Positions 1-11,720 are shown, numbered from the stretch's first letter. The stretch: DNA of 64,000 nt from Arcuatula senhousia (GCA_963971305.1 CAXARO010001803.1:1-64000); one strand, 5' to 3'. Numbers and translations are program-made. The notes: a model not told the origin generated them from the letters alone.

Positions 1-440
1 CTTCAATAACTTAAATAGTTTTCAAGATATATGTGTGCAAATTTTGTACACAAAAATGGAAAAAGGGCAATAACTCCTACATGGGATATTGGATTTTCTT
101 GAAAATTTCAGGGCTGACAGATCATGATGTGCTGATTACTTTTACTAAACCAGAATATAAGAAATCGTTTTTAAAATATTTGAACAAAACTGTAATTTGA
201 CCCCTATGTTCTATTTTTAGCCATGGCGGCCATGTATTTTTTACGAATCAAAAAGTTTTGTACACATAATGCTACTAAACAACTGTACCAAGTTTGGTTG
301 CAATTGGACTTATGGTGTCAGACAAGTTAACGTTTGAAAATTGTTAACAGACGACGACGAAGACAGACGACGACGAAGACGGACGACGACAAGGACGACA
401 AGTGATGGTATAAGCTCATATGGACAGGTGAGCGAAAATG
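1..440 (-). repeat. Dispersed bivalve repeat, minus orientation, with ACG-rich microsatellite
   Basis: Read on the minus strand this stretch has the same order of sequence blocks as 30815-31740 and 59095-59560: a GTC/GTCGTC-rich start, a block around 'caaaaaacatggccgcca', then degenerate text about low-complexity T runs. The (gacgac)n-like microsatellite lies at 349-402. No open frame is conserved between the copies, so it is a non-coding dispersed repeat. The family name is unknown to me; similar repeats are very common in bivalve genomes (recollection). Confidence 0.6.
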
Positions 441-1035
441 TTAAGAAAAAATCTTTTTTTTTCGTAGGTTTTTAAACTAAACAAGTCTAGTGCTCATCCT
501 ATGGAAAAGTCAGAGACAGCATTTTGCCGCAAACGAGAAAAAATAAATCAGAAACCTACGAACATTTCAATCTTATTTTGTACCTTTACCTATGGTCTGT
601 TCATAAAGATATAAATTAAGATACGTTGTTATTTTCATAATGACTAGCGATTATTCTTTTACACCATAAGCTATTTTTTCTGTAATTTTTTTTATTTAGA
701 ATTTGTAAGTCCGCCAATTTTGTGCGATTCCTTATCACAGTATGAGAATAATATTTGTCTCATCCTTAAGTAAATCATATCATCGCCATTACGTTCTCTT
801 TCTATATGTGGGAAATAACAAACAGGAAAAAACATAGAACACCTTTCATCCATTGGTTTAAACATCAACGCCTCACGTCTTGACGTGCTCAGTTTCCCGT
901 TAGCTTTGTTAAATTGTTGTCGTTGGTGTTGTAGGTGGATACATTTCCTGTCGTGAGAACTGCAGGATCGGATATTCACCCTAGCGCTCTCTTTTGAACT
1001 CTATCAATTCGATACATGTAACATAACGTTTTTTT
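441..1035. other. No recognisable feature
   Basis: AT-rich sequence without a repeat partner elsewhere in the window. A 95-residue minus-strand open frame (692-979) has no recognisable domain, no homologous frame in the window and ordinary non-coding composition, so I do not call it a gene. Confidence 0.5.
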
Positions 1036-1039
1036 TATT

Positions 1040-1670
1040 TTATCGTAATATTCTTCAAAGTAGGCCTAGTTGCAACCTTTGTGGAGCTATAACCATACTT
1101 GCCGAAACTCATTTGAATGGAAAATTCTTTTGTTTACTAATATTACCTTTCATCGTTAATATTGCATGACACTTGCAGTAAAAACGTAAGTCAATCGTCC
1201 CAAAATAACATTGCATACTGTTAAATAGTCCTGTGAATACACTGTGCGAATAGCAGGAACATCATACATCTTTGAGATTTTCATACTATCATGACACGTC
1301 TGTTCTGTATTGTATCCGACCTACCTGGACCACCGAAAATATATCTGCACACTGTCCCTGGCTTAAACAACTGGAAAACGTGGGACCAAAAAATCGCTGA
1401 TGTCAAATGGGCTTAAGACACCTCTACCATGATACAATGTATCATGCTATTTGCGTTCTTATTACAATTCTCCAAGTTCGTTCTATGTCTTGATACTCCC
1501 GCCAAGAATAACTAAAAAAATCGATTTGCTAGAATATAATTATTAGGTAAAAACCACAAGGAACTAAACTTTGTTATGAAAAAAAAATGTTTTGATGTGA
1601 TTTCCTGCAAGGTACCACATTTGGTCGCAATTTCGGCTTTAAAGCATATTTTCATAGCAACACGAACAAA
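1040..1670 (+). repeat. Long direct repeat, copy 1 (partner 4690-6075)
   Basis: This block is clearly similar to 4690-5290, with a further match of 1610-1660 to 6020-6070. Shared strings include 'ctgcacactgtc', 'tggcttaaacaact', 'aaatgggcttaagaca' and 'tttaaagcatattttcat', all in the same order and orientation. The copies differ by many substitutions and indels, so the duplication is old. It may be a segmental duplication or two copies of a dispersed repeat. On the minus strand both copies contain a short piece resembling an exon ending in a CCAG/GTAGGT donor, but the reading frames differ, so coding is not supported. Confidence 0.7.
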
Positions 1671-1757
1671 ATAATTTAGGGCATCAGCTCCAATTAATAT
1701 GTTTAACAAGTTATCATAAATTTTCGAAATAACTAGATTTTTGTTTTGTTTTACATG

Positions 1758-3104
1758 TACAGTACTCGTATGGTAAAAGCTTCCCTCTCTCCCCATTTAC
1801 CATTGTACGATATACCATTCCCATATACCATATACTATCCCCATCCCCATTCATCATCCCTATCCCCATCCCCATACACTATTTACCATCCCCATCCCCA
1901 TTTACCATTCCATTCCCAATGCATCATAAATTTTCCCCATACCCACAATGCCATTGTTTATTATCCACATTCTTATTAAATCTATTTATTAATTCAATTA
2001 TATATTTAATCATAAACAAATCACAAAGAAATATTCAAATATATATAGTGTTTATTTTTATTTATTTATTAAATATTTAATTTAAAAGGAGTTGTATTTC
2101 ATTTATTCTAGAATTATTAATAATATATCAAAAATTATGTAAGCAATTTCCATAGAGATCTTCTGTCGCCATTTAAAACAACATATATGTACGTCATTGA
2201 ATTTGATCCTGAACTTTCTGGTACTCGTGCACAGTCTATTCATATTTTTTATCAGCCAGTATTTATAATCAATTAAAAAAGAAACATTAAACAAGTGTTT
2301 ATTTTTATTAATTTATTTAATATTTAATTTAAGGAGCTGCATTTCATTAATTTTAGAATAATTAATAATACATAAGAATAATGTAAGCAATTTCCATAGA
2401 GATCTACGGCCGTAATCTGAAACAACATACGTGTACGTCATTTAATGTGATCCTGAACTTTCTGGTACATGTTACTTGTGCACAGTCTATTTATATTTTT
2501 ATCATCCAGTTTCTATAAACAATTTAGAAAGAAATATTAAAATATAAGTGTTTATTATTATTTATTTATTTAATATTTAATTTAAGGAGTTGCATTTCAT
2601 TTATTCTAGAATTATCAATTATATATAAAATAATGTTAGCAGAGATATTGGGCCGTAACTTAAAACAGCATACATGTACGTCATTTAATTTGATCCTGAA
2701 CTTTGCGTTAACTTGTGCACAGTCTATTTATATTGTTTTATAAGCCAGTATCCACATATGAATTCCTTACAATAAAATATTTTTATTTAAAATATTGAAA
2801 GTTTAAATTGAGATTTATAATTACTGTCATTTCCAATACAAGTTTACTATTTAAAAATGGAGTTATCAAATTCGAAATAACATTTACCGTCCCCATTCCC
2901 AATTTACCATTCAATGGACCAATCAAATTCGTGATACCATTTACCATCCCCATTCCCCATTTACCATTAATATTTTCTATCCCCATCCCCATACACGATA
3001 CCATTCCCCATATACCATGTACTATGCACCATCCCTATCCCCATCCCCATTCCCCATCCCCCATATACTATAGATTAGGAAGCTTTTACTATACAGGAAC
3101 TGTA
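1758..3104. mobile_element. Non-autonomous inverted-repeat element with CCCCAT-rich arms
   Basis: The ends form an imperfect inverted repeat: 1758-1784 pairs with 3078-3104 at 23 of 27 positions, including the common 'gtaaaagcttcc'. Just inside both ends lie long stretches of CCATCCCCAT-like microsatellite (about 1785-1970 and 2885-3070). The centre is a tandem array (2047-2770). No transposase-like frame is present, so the element would depend on an enzyme supplied elsewhere. Superfamily is not assigned. The two long open frames running through the CCCCAT blocks are artefacts of the microsatellite. Confidence 0.7.
2047..2770 (+). repeat. Three tandem copies of a ~250-bp AT-rich unit
   Basis: Units start at 2047, 2294 and 2547 with 'agtgtttatt' and share 'aatatttaatttaa', 'catttattctaga'-like text and 'gatcctgaacttt'. 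The first two are 247 and 253 bp; the third is shorter and carries deletions. The array forms the core of the inverted-repeat element 1758-3104. Confidence 0.85.
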
Positions 3105-3313
3105 ATTTAAAATTTTGTTTCTGTTAAATAAACTAAAACTGATTTCAATATTGAAAAAAACCTTTATCATAACATTAGTTTGCTTAGTGTTGCGCGCGAA
3201 AATGTTTAATATTTTTCAATAAGAATATTGAAAACAGATAAAATACAGATATGTTACAAGTCCCATTTGTATCTGTCTTTCAAATTTAGTAGTATAAGAC
3301 GGATCTTTTTGTG

Positions 3314-3579
3314 AAATGTACTTTTAATTTCCCATAAACAAAAGGTCAAACCTCACGGCGACAAATGGTGGCTCAGATCTCCAGCATGCAAAGTCGTGTG
3401 AAATCATATGGAGCGGCGACTCCTCCCTTTTTTTGTCCCCTTTTTAGTTTGTCCCTATTTTTTGTTTGTAAAACTTACCCATAACCAAACCTTCTTAAAC
3501 TAATCCTAACAATTTATCTTATCCTTCTTTGTTTAGTAAGTGTTCGACCTTTCGTTTATGGGAAATTAAAAGTACATTT
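3314..3579. mobile_element. Short MITE with 38-bp terminal inverted repeats
   Basis: 3314-3351 and 3542-3579 are reverse complements at 36 of 38 positions; the shared core reads 'cttttaatttcccataaac'. Total length 266 bp with no coding capacity. This is the classic layout of a miniature inverted-repeat element. Target-site duplication is not obvious, so the superfamily is open. Confidence 0.8.
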
Positions 3580-3879
3580 TGACATTTCTATTAAGCTGTC
3601 CTAAACTACTACATTTAACTTCATCTATATGCTTTCCTCATCAATGTAAACAATGCATTTGAAAAGAATGATTTCCAATTCGGAATGATGATGAATGCGT
3701 TTCTTTATTCATACATTTGATGTTTCAATTGCATAGATTATATAGAATATTGACCCCAAAGGTGCTACGATCCTTACATGGTCATAATCTCTGTGTATGA
3801 AGCTGATCAAGTTTTCAAGTTTTTAAATATCAAGATTTGTTCGATTTACTGTTCGGCATACTACTGCCATATATTTGTC

Positions 3880-4240
3880 TCTGTTCCTAAGATCGCAATG
3901 GAAGAGGGAGGTTTGGCGCATCGAGAAACCGAGTATAGCTCACTATTTCATTTGAAATGCCTGTACCAAATCAGGACCATTGCGGTCTATAACTATTCCG
4001 GTGTGTCTTCCATGATTTGGAGATTTGTCCTGACTCTGCTCCATGTTACGGAGTTTACCTTTCACAATGGAATCTGTACTCCAGAGCTTGGGAATTCAGG
4101 CCAGGGAACTACATCGATTCCATTAGCGGAGCGTCACGTTGACACAAAAAATGTCAACACAAGGTTATGTTGCTTCTTTGTTGCTGTTTTCACAAAAGGA
4201 ATTTTAAGCTAGACTTCATAAACAAATATGGGATTTCTAT
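3880..4240 (+). pseudogene. RT-family 3' relic joined to a dispersed mussel repeat
   Basis: 3880-4075 is a copy of the dispersed repeat containing 'tgtaccaaatcaggacca' and 'ccggtgtgtcttcca', also seen at 16525-16640 and 63640-63750, and in reverse at 6235-6495 and 34890-35095. 4105-4240 matches the end of the RT relic at 63410-63520 ('acaaggttatgtt', 'aagctagac', 'atctctcagat'), i.e. the C-terminal thumb end of the RT family. The 144-residue open frame across 3778-4212 reads through both and is not a gene. Confidence 0.6.
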
Positions 4241-4311
4241 CTCTCAGATATTTGTCATAACGTTTTTTTTTTGTCATCCTTTACCGGATTTGACACACTG
4301 AATTGGAAATT

Positions 4312-4555
4312 TGCAGCGAGACGGGTGTGCTATAGTAGACAGGATCCGCATACTCTCCTGAAGCACATGAGTTCGTTTTCATTACGACTATAGGTAGTGC
4401 TGTTAATTCATATTAAGTGTTTTTTATGTTTCCGTGTTTTATATGTTGTCTGTTTTTTTCGTCCTGGTCTTGTTTGTGTATACTGTTTTTTTCCCTGCAC
4501 TTTCGGACTTTGACATTAAGATGCCTCATTTGTACCTTTGCTTTTCTCCATATTA
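4312..4555 (+). repeat. Copy of the 234-bp SINE-like unit, diverged
   Basis: Begins near 'gcgagacgggtgtgctatag' and ends near 'tgtacctttgcttttc', matching the unit at 14861-15094 end to end with many changes. It directly follows an RT 3' relic in the same orientation, which links this unit to the 3' end of that retroelement family. Confidence 0.75.
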
Positions 4556-4689
4556 GAAACTGGTATACTACAAACTATCAAACATTAGTTGTATAATATC
4601 ATTTGTATCACATGTGCAATACCAGTGATATTGTGCAAAATGAATATCTTACGATCTGATGTTTTTTTGTTAAATTTCTCATATCATTT

Positions 4690-6075
4690 TTAAAAAGAAG
4701 CCCAGCCGCAACATTAGTGCAGATATAACTATTCTTGCTGAAATGCATTTTAAAGGACAATTTGTGGAATTTATATTTTTGTAAAACGTTTGATTATTAT
4801 AATCCCCTTTACTGTGTATATTGCACGATACGCAGAGTTAAAACGCAAGTCAACCGTCCAGCAATATAAAAATTTCGTCGTCAGATGTTCGTAAAATGCG
4901 CCCAAATAACATGGCATATCCTGTGATATTTGTGCGAATAACAGATCTATTTTTCTCTACGTTTGTCTCCCGAACATCATTCTTCTTTGAAATTTTCGTA
5001 AGATCATAGCACGTCTGTTTTGTATTGAAACCGACCTACCTGGGCTACCAATAAAAACATCTGCACACTGTCTCTGGCTTAAACAACTTGAGACACGTGC
5101 GACTAAAAAAATAAGGCTGACGTGAAATGGGCTTAAGACAACTCTACCATGGTAGGTATATAATGTATCATGCTGTTTAAGTTGTTAGTACGATTCTCCC
5201 AAGTTCTATCCACGTCTTGACACACTCGTAAAAGTAAACTCGAAACCATCGAATTGCTAAAATACGATCATCAGTTGAATATTACACAGCCCTACAACTA
5301 AAATGTTTCACTAAAATTCCAGTTTTATCTTTGAAATCTTTACCATTTTCAAATTAATTTAGAAAAAAATACATACACAAGGATTCGATCTTTGAATGTC
5401 ATTTAAAAGCGTTAAACAGTCATTGGTATGCATGTACAACAATCGTTTATAAGATGGGAAAAATAGAGCTTAGGAATTTGATATCGTTAGGCTCTTCTCC
5501 TGTCACCTTCAGTTTCATTCTACCATGCAGGCAAATATATCATTGATTTGAAAATCAAGCGCCTTTGACTTGAAATGGGTTATTTCATAAAAAAATGGCG
5601 GATTTGATGGTCCTGTATGTCTTACAAATTAAATGCATAATCTAAGAAGCATAGGTACCAATGGGGTATCCGAATGTCAAAAGTCGAAAAGAGCAGAGAC
5701 AAACCCAGGTACAAATACCAGCGAGAACAGGACAAAGAAACAGACAACATAAACCACAACAATTCAAAAACAACTGAAAACTAATCAACAACAGGAATTC
5801 AATCCTTATTGAATGTTAATGCAGTATTATTTTGTGCGATTTTAGTTTTTACTTTGCAGCTCTTCAGCGCACACTTACGTGTACGTATGCATGTGCATAA
5901 AGGAAATATGCTGAGGTGTAGCAATAGGGTACATCCAAAGTGAAGATATAATCGGTAGAAATAAAATCAAAAGTAGCTTATCTTTGATATCAAAATCGTT
6001 TAGATTTGGGCTCCCACATGTTACCACATAAGATCGCAAGGTCAGTTTTAAAGCATATTTTCATTGGAGTAGTTT
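4690..6075 (+). repeat. Long direct repeat, copy 2 (partner 1040-1670)
   Basis: Matches copy 1 over 4690-5290 and again at 6020-6070, with about 700 bp in between that is absent from copy 1. Part of this extra sequence (5645-5800) is an insertion of the 234-bp unit on the minus strand, so the duplication predates that insertion. Confidence 0.65.
5645..5800 (-). repeat. Partial copy of the 234-bp SINE-like unit, minus strand
   Basis: Contains the reverse complement of the unit's 3' half: 'ggtaccaatggggtatccga', 'gcagagacaaacc' and 'acagacaacat'. It lies downstream (minus strand) of the RT relic at 6580-7420, the same order as in the plus-strand copies. Confidence 0.7.
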
Positions 6076-6234
6076 TCAAAGAATTATAGGTAAATCGAAA
6101 GTCGGCCATGGATTAAAAAAGCTTTAAGTCGCAGGTCATTTTACACCCTCCATGAGTCCCTGATTCGTACCTCCTAATGCATATGACTAACATCATTTTT
6201 TTTCCGAATCATCGTAAAATGGTGAATAAAGGTA

Positions 6235-6495
6235 AGAACAAAATTACCAAGCTTAGAGAATCAATCGCAAATGACCATAAGACGAGACAAAACAAATAAA
6301 TACGTACCAGAAAAAAATGAAGATCGCAATGGTACTGACTTGGTACAGGCATTTCAAAAGAAATTTATTAAGTCTCAATTTTGAGATGAATCAGACTTCA
6401 AAGAATTCAGGTGTCGTTACTCTCAAGCTTCTGAGGGTTAAACTAGGCTTTAAGGCGGGCCGAACCTCCCTCTTCGATTGTGATCTTTGGCTCCG
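6235..6495 (-). repeat. Dispersed mussel repeat, reverse copy
   Basis: Contains 'gatcgcaatggtactgact', 'tggtacaggcatttcaaa' and 'ggcgggccgaacctcc', the reverse of 3880-4075 and parallel to 34890-35095. Non-coding; the 60-residue frame through it is a by-product. Confidence 0.65.
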
Positions 6496-6579
6496 GTAGC
6501 TACATAAAAACAGCAGGTGATCATCTCTGTTCATCAACCAGCCAAACACTAATCAAAGCAAGAACTAACCATTTCGTCT

Positions 6580-7420
6580 TACTCTAACATGATATTGAAT
6601 TTTTCTACCAGTGGCTGATAACGAAGAAAGATTTCTTTTAGAGATCGTATGAGACGTATTTTTTTAAAACTTTGGTCCAATAGTCGGTTACAGAAAAAGC
6701 GGTGTCGGATTAACAAATCTGAAAAATGTGTACCGTCCCTGGCATATCGAATTAGTTGTGATATATAGAAACCTTGTGCAGGTGACGTTGGTATGTTCCT
6801 TTTCAGGTTAGGAAAATAAATAATTTTAAAATAAAAATCGTTATTTTATCGTAATTTTTGTTCTGAGATGACCACCCGAGTCAAATGTAGATGTAGATCC
6901 AAGAATGATGTAAAGCAAGTGGTTTCTGTGATTTCTTTAATCTCTTTCTCTGGAGGATATATTGAAGGCATCCATCTGCCAAACGACGAGTTGTTGACAG
7001 AGAGGACGTCATCGATATATCTAAAAGTAAGATTAAATGACCTTGCCTCTTTCGTCTTCTTGTTCTTCACGAGTTCCTGAGAAATTCAGTCTCGTAAGAG
7101 TATAAAAAACAAGTCCGCGAGGAGAGGAGCATAGTTTGTGCCCATTGGAATGCCGACTTGTTGTTGAAAAATCTCTCCTCCAAATGTGACAAATATGTTG
7201 TCAATAAGGAAATGAAGAATTCTGCAAATTTGATCCAAAGTGTAACTAATCTTTTCTTTATAAGATGTTTTGGAAAAAAAATGTAGAATTATAGCCAAAA
7301 ACAAAATAGTTCCTTGAATTCGAAAAAGGCCTTTTCAATAAGTTTTTTTTCAGTCGACACTTAAGTTTTTTGGGTGGCAATGTGGTGTACAAAGTTGAAA
7401 AATCGAAAGTTTTCAAAGAA
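6580..7420 (-). pseudogene. Reverse transcriptase relic (GIPMG/YIDD family)
   Basis: Reading the minus strand from about 7420 downward gives, in broken frames, the order of RT motifs: FDFSTLYTTLPPKKLK near 7400-7340 (motif A), QQQVGIPMGTNYAPLLADLF at about 7190-7110 (motif B), RYIDDVLSVNNSSF at about 7025-6985 (motif C with the catalytic YxDD aspartates), SFLDLHLHL near 6910, then a degraded LIRYARDG ... SLKEIF ... RYQPLVEKF thumb region near 6755-6600. At least three frame changes separate the pieces, so it cannot make an enzyme. The family is a single-ORF retroelement common in invertebrates; I am unsure whether it belongs with Penelope-like elements or another lineage. Six other relics of it lie in the window. 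Confidence 0.85.
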
Positions 7421-7629
7421 TGTACATCAGAGAATGACCGGGATTTAAAATTATCTCACAAATCTTTTGAGTTCTTCAAAATCCTCACATGATTAATTCC
7501 ACTACGATTATAAATAGTGTCACATGTTAACAGTATTATTATTTTTTTTTAATTTGGTTTTAAATTATTTGAATAATATGGGTTACACATGTATCTAATG
7601 ACTGAATTACATCAAATCCATTGATATAG

Positions 7630-8207
7630 TACAAAGGACTAGAGCCACGAACCCCCATATTTGGCCCTATTAATACTCAAAAATTGGTTTGTTTTGCACC
7701 ACAATTTGTGTATGTATAGCTGGATGTCTGTGTTAAAAGAGAAAAGATTTTATTATGGTGCATAAATGAATTTTCAAGTACCCTAACCCTATAAAAATAG
7801 CCTAAATCAGTAATTTTTCACTTTTTGGTCAAAATGACTTGTTTTTCAGTCATAATTTTGTGATTTTCTATGTGGCGCCACCCGTCGCCCATCGAAACTT
7901 TTGTTGAAATATGAAGAAAATAATGTATTTATAAAATTTAAGCAAAAATATTTATGGGCAACGGGTGGCGCCCATGTCATTTTCACCAAAAACCAAGTGG
8001 AAAATTGTGAAAGCATATTTTAAATTTTAGCGTCACTTTATGACGTCATTACAACGTCACAAGTACAGAAAACTTTAAAATTGATTTTGTTTTGTAACAA
8101 GTAATCATTCTAGACTACTTGGCCACAACAATCTTATCTAACAAATGAATTTGAAAAATGGCCCGATTGAGGCCAAATATGAGGATTCGTGGCTTGAGTC
8201 CTTTGAC
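7630..8207. mobile_element. Fold-back MITE with inverted ends and inner inverted repeats
   Basis: 7631-7666 and 8171-8206 are imperfect reverse complements sharing 'acaaaggact', 'agccacgaa' and 'catatttggcc'. A second pair inside, 7872-7892 and 7954-7974, is complementary except at single positions ('acgggtggcgcc'), and the text between the pairs (about 7810-7850 and 7975-8010) is also inverted. The single strand could fold almost end to end. No coding capacity. Confidence 0.8.
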
Positions 8208-8748
8208 AATTTGATAGAAATATGGGACCAATTTAGGTACTTCCTGAACATATTACTTTGATTTGTGTACAAGATCCATTGTTACAAATATGGCATGGAC
8301 ACGTCCGGCTGTTTCACTCAGCCAAAGCATACATATAAACCCTAAATGTGTGAAAATTGTGTATTAACACATGAAACGGGTAACTTGCAAATGTTTTAAA
8401 TCAACATCAAGATGGTAGTTAAAAAGAGCCAATATCATTGCATTAACCAATTGCCACAGCTGAGAAAAAATCAAATAAGTTTGTTACAATGAACAAAATT
8501 CCTTTTCAAATTAAGATGTAGATATAGAATATATGTCTTCTTGCTAATCCACCAGGCAACAAGCTTGATATACGGATGTTTTTTTGTCAAACACGTTGCA
8601 GTCAAAAAATAATATCGCTATATAGAAAACAGCTATTGGTTTTTGAGTTTTTGAAATTTAAATACAAACAGTAATGTTGGCATGACTAAGACATATTCAA
8701 ATAATGAAAGGCTTTCCTGGTGTCTTTTGGTAGATAAATATCTCAATT
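8208..8748. other. 3' flank of the membrane-protein pseudogene
   Basis: No repeat partner or coding frame seen. It lies directly downstream of the minus-strand pseudogene and may contain its old 3' untranslated region, but no convincing polyadenylation context was found. Confidence 0.4.
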
Positions 8749-11696
8749 TCACATTGATGTACTTTCTGTTTTGATTACTTTTTTCTCTCTCATATGATTA
8801 TTTTGATCGTCAATTTCTATTTCTTCCGTTATAGGGTTATTTTGATCGTCAGTTGTTTTAAATTCTGTTTCTTCCGTTATAGGATTATTTTGATCGTCAG
8901 TTGTTTTAATTTCTATTTCTTCCGTTATAGGATTATTTTGATCATCAATTGTTTTAGTTTCTGTTGCTTCTGTTAAAGGATTATTTTGATCATCAATTTT
9001 ACCAAAACAGCTTAATGTTTCATGATGATTTACTGTGAAATGAGAACAACAACACGTCCCACTAATAACTGTCCTGCAACAAAGTAAATTGTCATTCGAC
9101 CAGTGATCTTCGCAGGATTTAGAACAGTTAGGTTGATCTCCTAAAATGGGTTTACATTTTAGGCAGGCAATGAATCCTTTACAATGGTCGTTTGCTGGCA
9201 CACTGTTGAAGCCGATTTCCTCTTTAGCTTTTGACTTTTTGTATAATTCTTCGATCTCACACTTGTGTGACTTAATAAATTGGTCTTTCGGCGATTGAAA
9301 TAAGTACGTGAAGAATTTTGGAGTCAACAGTACAGCAAGATAAGAAATTATATCACTGATATGTTGCGTTTGTGAAAAGGTTCCAGCATCCTGTAATACT
9401 ATAATTGTCACATAAAAAAGAACAAGTGTTAGACCTGTTTTAAGAATTAGATTAACAATTCTTTGTTGCACGGAAAAACAATTGTCCACAATATAGTTAA
9501 ATTGAATTTTGTCCAATTCTTCAGGAATAGGTTTTTTAATACTGTTCTCCTCTTGCTCAACTGATTTTTGATTTTGTTCGTTGCATTCTTGTTCATTTAG
9601 CATTACTTTTTGGAAAATATAATCTAGTATATTCTTATAAGAGTCTGCAAATGTGGTATAATAATTTAAAAAGTATCCAAGTCCTCCAAATACTACGATA
9701 TATATTCTGAAAATATAGTCGGGGCCTATAAATCCAATAATGAACGTGTTGAAGATAGATCGCAAAATGAAAACAAATATATGTATATGTTGCCGCAACG
9801 AAAAAGAGTAGAAGGACAGGCATAAAGAATTAACAAAAAACATTACAAAAAGACGACAATAGCCTTTCTGGTCCGTATCATTGCTTTCTGAATTTTTCTT
9901 CTTTTTTCGGCATATTTCTGGTATACAATAATTTAATAAATTAGCGGCGTCCGTAAGACATTTTCCAATCATAAAAAAGATGAAATAAAATGGTGGAATA
10001 GAGCAAAGTATGGCAATAGCTGAATTGATAATAAATAATTGTATCCCAAAAGCAAATGTGATTAAACACAAACATGCATTGCATGGATCGTTATGGCAGG
10101 TCTTTGACCTGGTCTTGGCATAGGACAAATCATGTATTCTATAGCAAGTTGAGTGTTGAAACAGAAAAATCCAGAAGTCAAGCTTAAATAATGAAGCAAA
10201 CCGTAGAATAAGTAATATTTCGGGATTGTCCTTGCTTTGAACCGGGTGATTGTTTTGAACCATGTCATTGCTATGACTTTCCTTAATGTCTATTAAATTG
10301 GTATTAATAGAAATATTGTTACCGCCCAGATTATTGTCAAGACGTTCATCGGTTCCTTTACCCTTTTTCTGTGTGAATTCAAATATTTCGTTTATAGGTG
10401 TTAAATAAATTGGATCAGAACAACAGCAAAACCCAATAGGTATACAAAAAACAAAACAATCTTCTTCGTTATATAACTTATAAATCCATACGCTTGATAC
10501 GAAAAAGGAAAAAGACGAAAGCAGAACAATGAGTAGGCTATCATAGCCCCTGTACTCCGGAATTCCTGTGCGATAAACCTCTGGAAAATTCGCAGTACCT
10601 TTTTCTTTAAAGTCGTTCGTCAATTCATCAAATTTCAAGTAAATATTAATCCCCAAAACGATAATTAATAAAGCAAAAAACATCCGAAAAATAGGTATGT
10701 ATCTCAAATGCTTTTCTCTGTGCTATTTTATACTCTTCCCAATTGCTGTAGAACAACTTTTTAAAGAATCGTCTAATGCTGTAAGGCTTTTCCATTGATA
10801 CCATATCTTTGTAGTAACAGAAAACTTTTGGGTAATGTTTTGTGGGCTGTAAAGTCTCAACCAAACGGAAAAGAAAAGGGTACAAATAGACTAAAACTCC
10901 AACAGATATCAGAATATATTTCATGATATTGTCTTTTGATCCGGGTATTTATATTGTTTTCCGTTTTGAAAATCTTCAACTGAGTAACAATCAAAATCGA
11001 ACCCAACCCATATTGTGAACACGTAATATAAAATATTGCGATAAACTGCATCCCTGGTAAAGTTCCTGTGACATAGTTGAGATTTTATCAATGTGTCGTT
11101 TCCGATTACGTTACTCATCATGTAGTCAATGATTTTGTTGGTCTCGTTTATATAATCAATACTTCCAGTATTATTACATACTCCAGTTAAATTCCATCGA
11201 ATGTCAAGGTGTTTGGATCCATAATGAGAAATAGAAAGGTCAAAGCGTCCAAATCAACAGGAAGATTAGCTGCGTAGTACCTATACGCTGCATTAACCCA
11301 TACCCATTCTTGAATACCATTCCAGTAAACTTCTTTTTCATCAAGAAGATGTTTATAATCAAAGTTGTTTAGGGGCTTTAGATAAAAGAAAATCATAATT
11401 ACCTCGCCACCCAACATGTACTTTTGAAATTTTTCTTTTGCGCTTTCCACATCTTCAGAGTCAAAATCCAAACCGCAAGGATAACTTAAGATGAATTTCT
11501 CAGCCTTTGGAAATAAAACGTGATTTTGCATCACAATTTGAGACGTAGACTGATCTGTGGATAAACCCAGACCTACGTATACGGATGATGATATCATAGG
11601 TGAGTCCAAACTTTCGTTGAATATCTGATTGGCATCATATCTTTTTACTGGCATTCCAGATACGACGACGATGAAGACCAAAATGACATGTATTTC
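8749..11696 (-). pseudogene. Multi-pass membrane protein paralogue, broken by three frame shifts
   Basis: This is one large exon homologous along its length to the intact gene at 48298-51747. From 5' to 3' on the minus strand: a hydrophobic leader (11690-11650), an ectodomain containing EVYWNGIQEWVWV and YRYYAANLPVDLDALTF, then HRNFTRDAVYRNILY, a membrane segment with FLFRLVETLQPTKHYP, further membrane helices, FNYIVDNCFSVQQRIVNLIL and a Cys-rich tail. The frame breaks are: one base missing near 11230 (after DALTF), one near 10940 and two near 10705, all judged against the paralogue. None is a simple homopolymer slip, which favours true decay over sequencing error, though error is not excluded. 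The last 652 codons (10707-8749) remain open. Its large cytosolic loop is short and lacks the repeat of the paralogue; instead the C-tail carries its own repeat. Function unknown. Confidence 0.85.
8775..8990 (-). repeat. 48-bp coding minisatellite in the pseudogene C-tail
   Basis: About four to five units encoding a 16-residue acidic repeat of the form xDDQNNPITEEIEIKT. The units differ by few bases. The array lies after the Cys-rich block, close to the stop codon, a different place from the repeat in the intact paralogue. Confidence 0.9.
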
Positions 11697-11720
11697 CTAC
11701 AATTTAAAATTTTTGAAAGT
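11691..11720 (-). promoter_or_regulatory. Predicted splice acceptor of the large exon (pseudogene copy)
   Basis: On the minus strand 'aattttaaattgtag' ends at 11697, directly followed by GAAATACATGTC, the leader codons. The intact gene has 'aattttaatgttgtag' followed by GAAATCTTTGTC at the same place. A T-rich AG boundary conserved in both copies, with an in-frame TAG just upstream, marks the exon start. Confidence 0.7.

Noticed and set aside
1746..3110. Pro/His-rich frames in CCCCAT blocks
   Set aside because: Low-complexity translation of a microsatellite within an inverted-repeat element.
3778..4212. 144-residue open frame
   Set aside because: It runs across a dispersed repeat and an RT 3' relic in a frame that matches neither.
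8794..8976. 60-residue plus-strand frame
   Set aside because: Antisense shadow of the coding minisatellite in the pseudogene tail.
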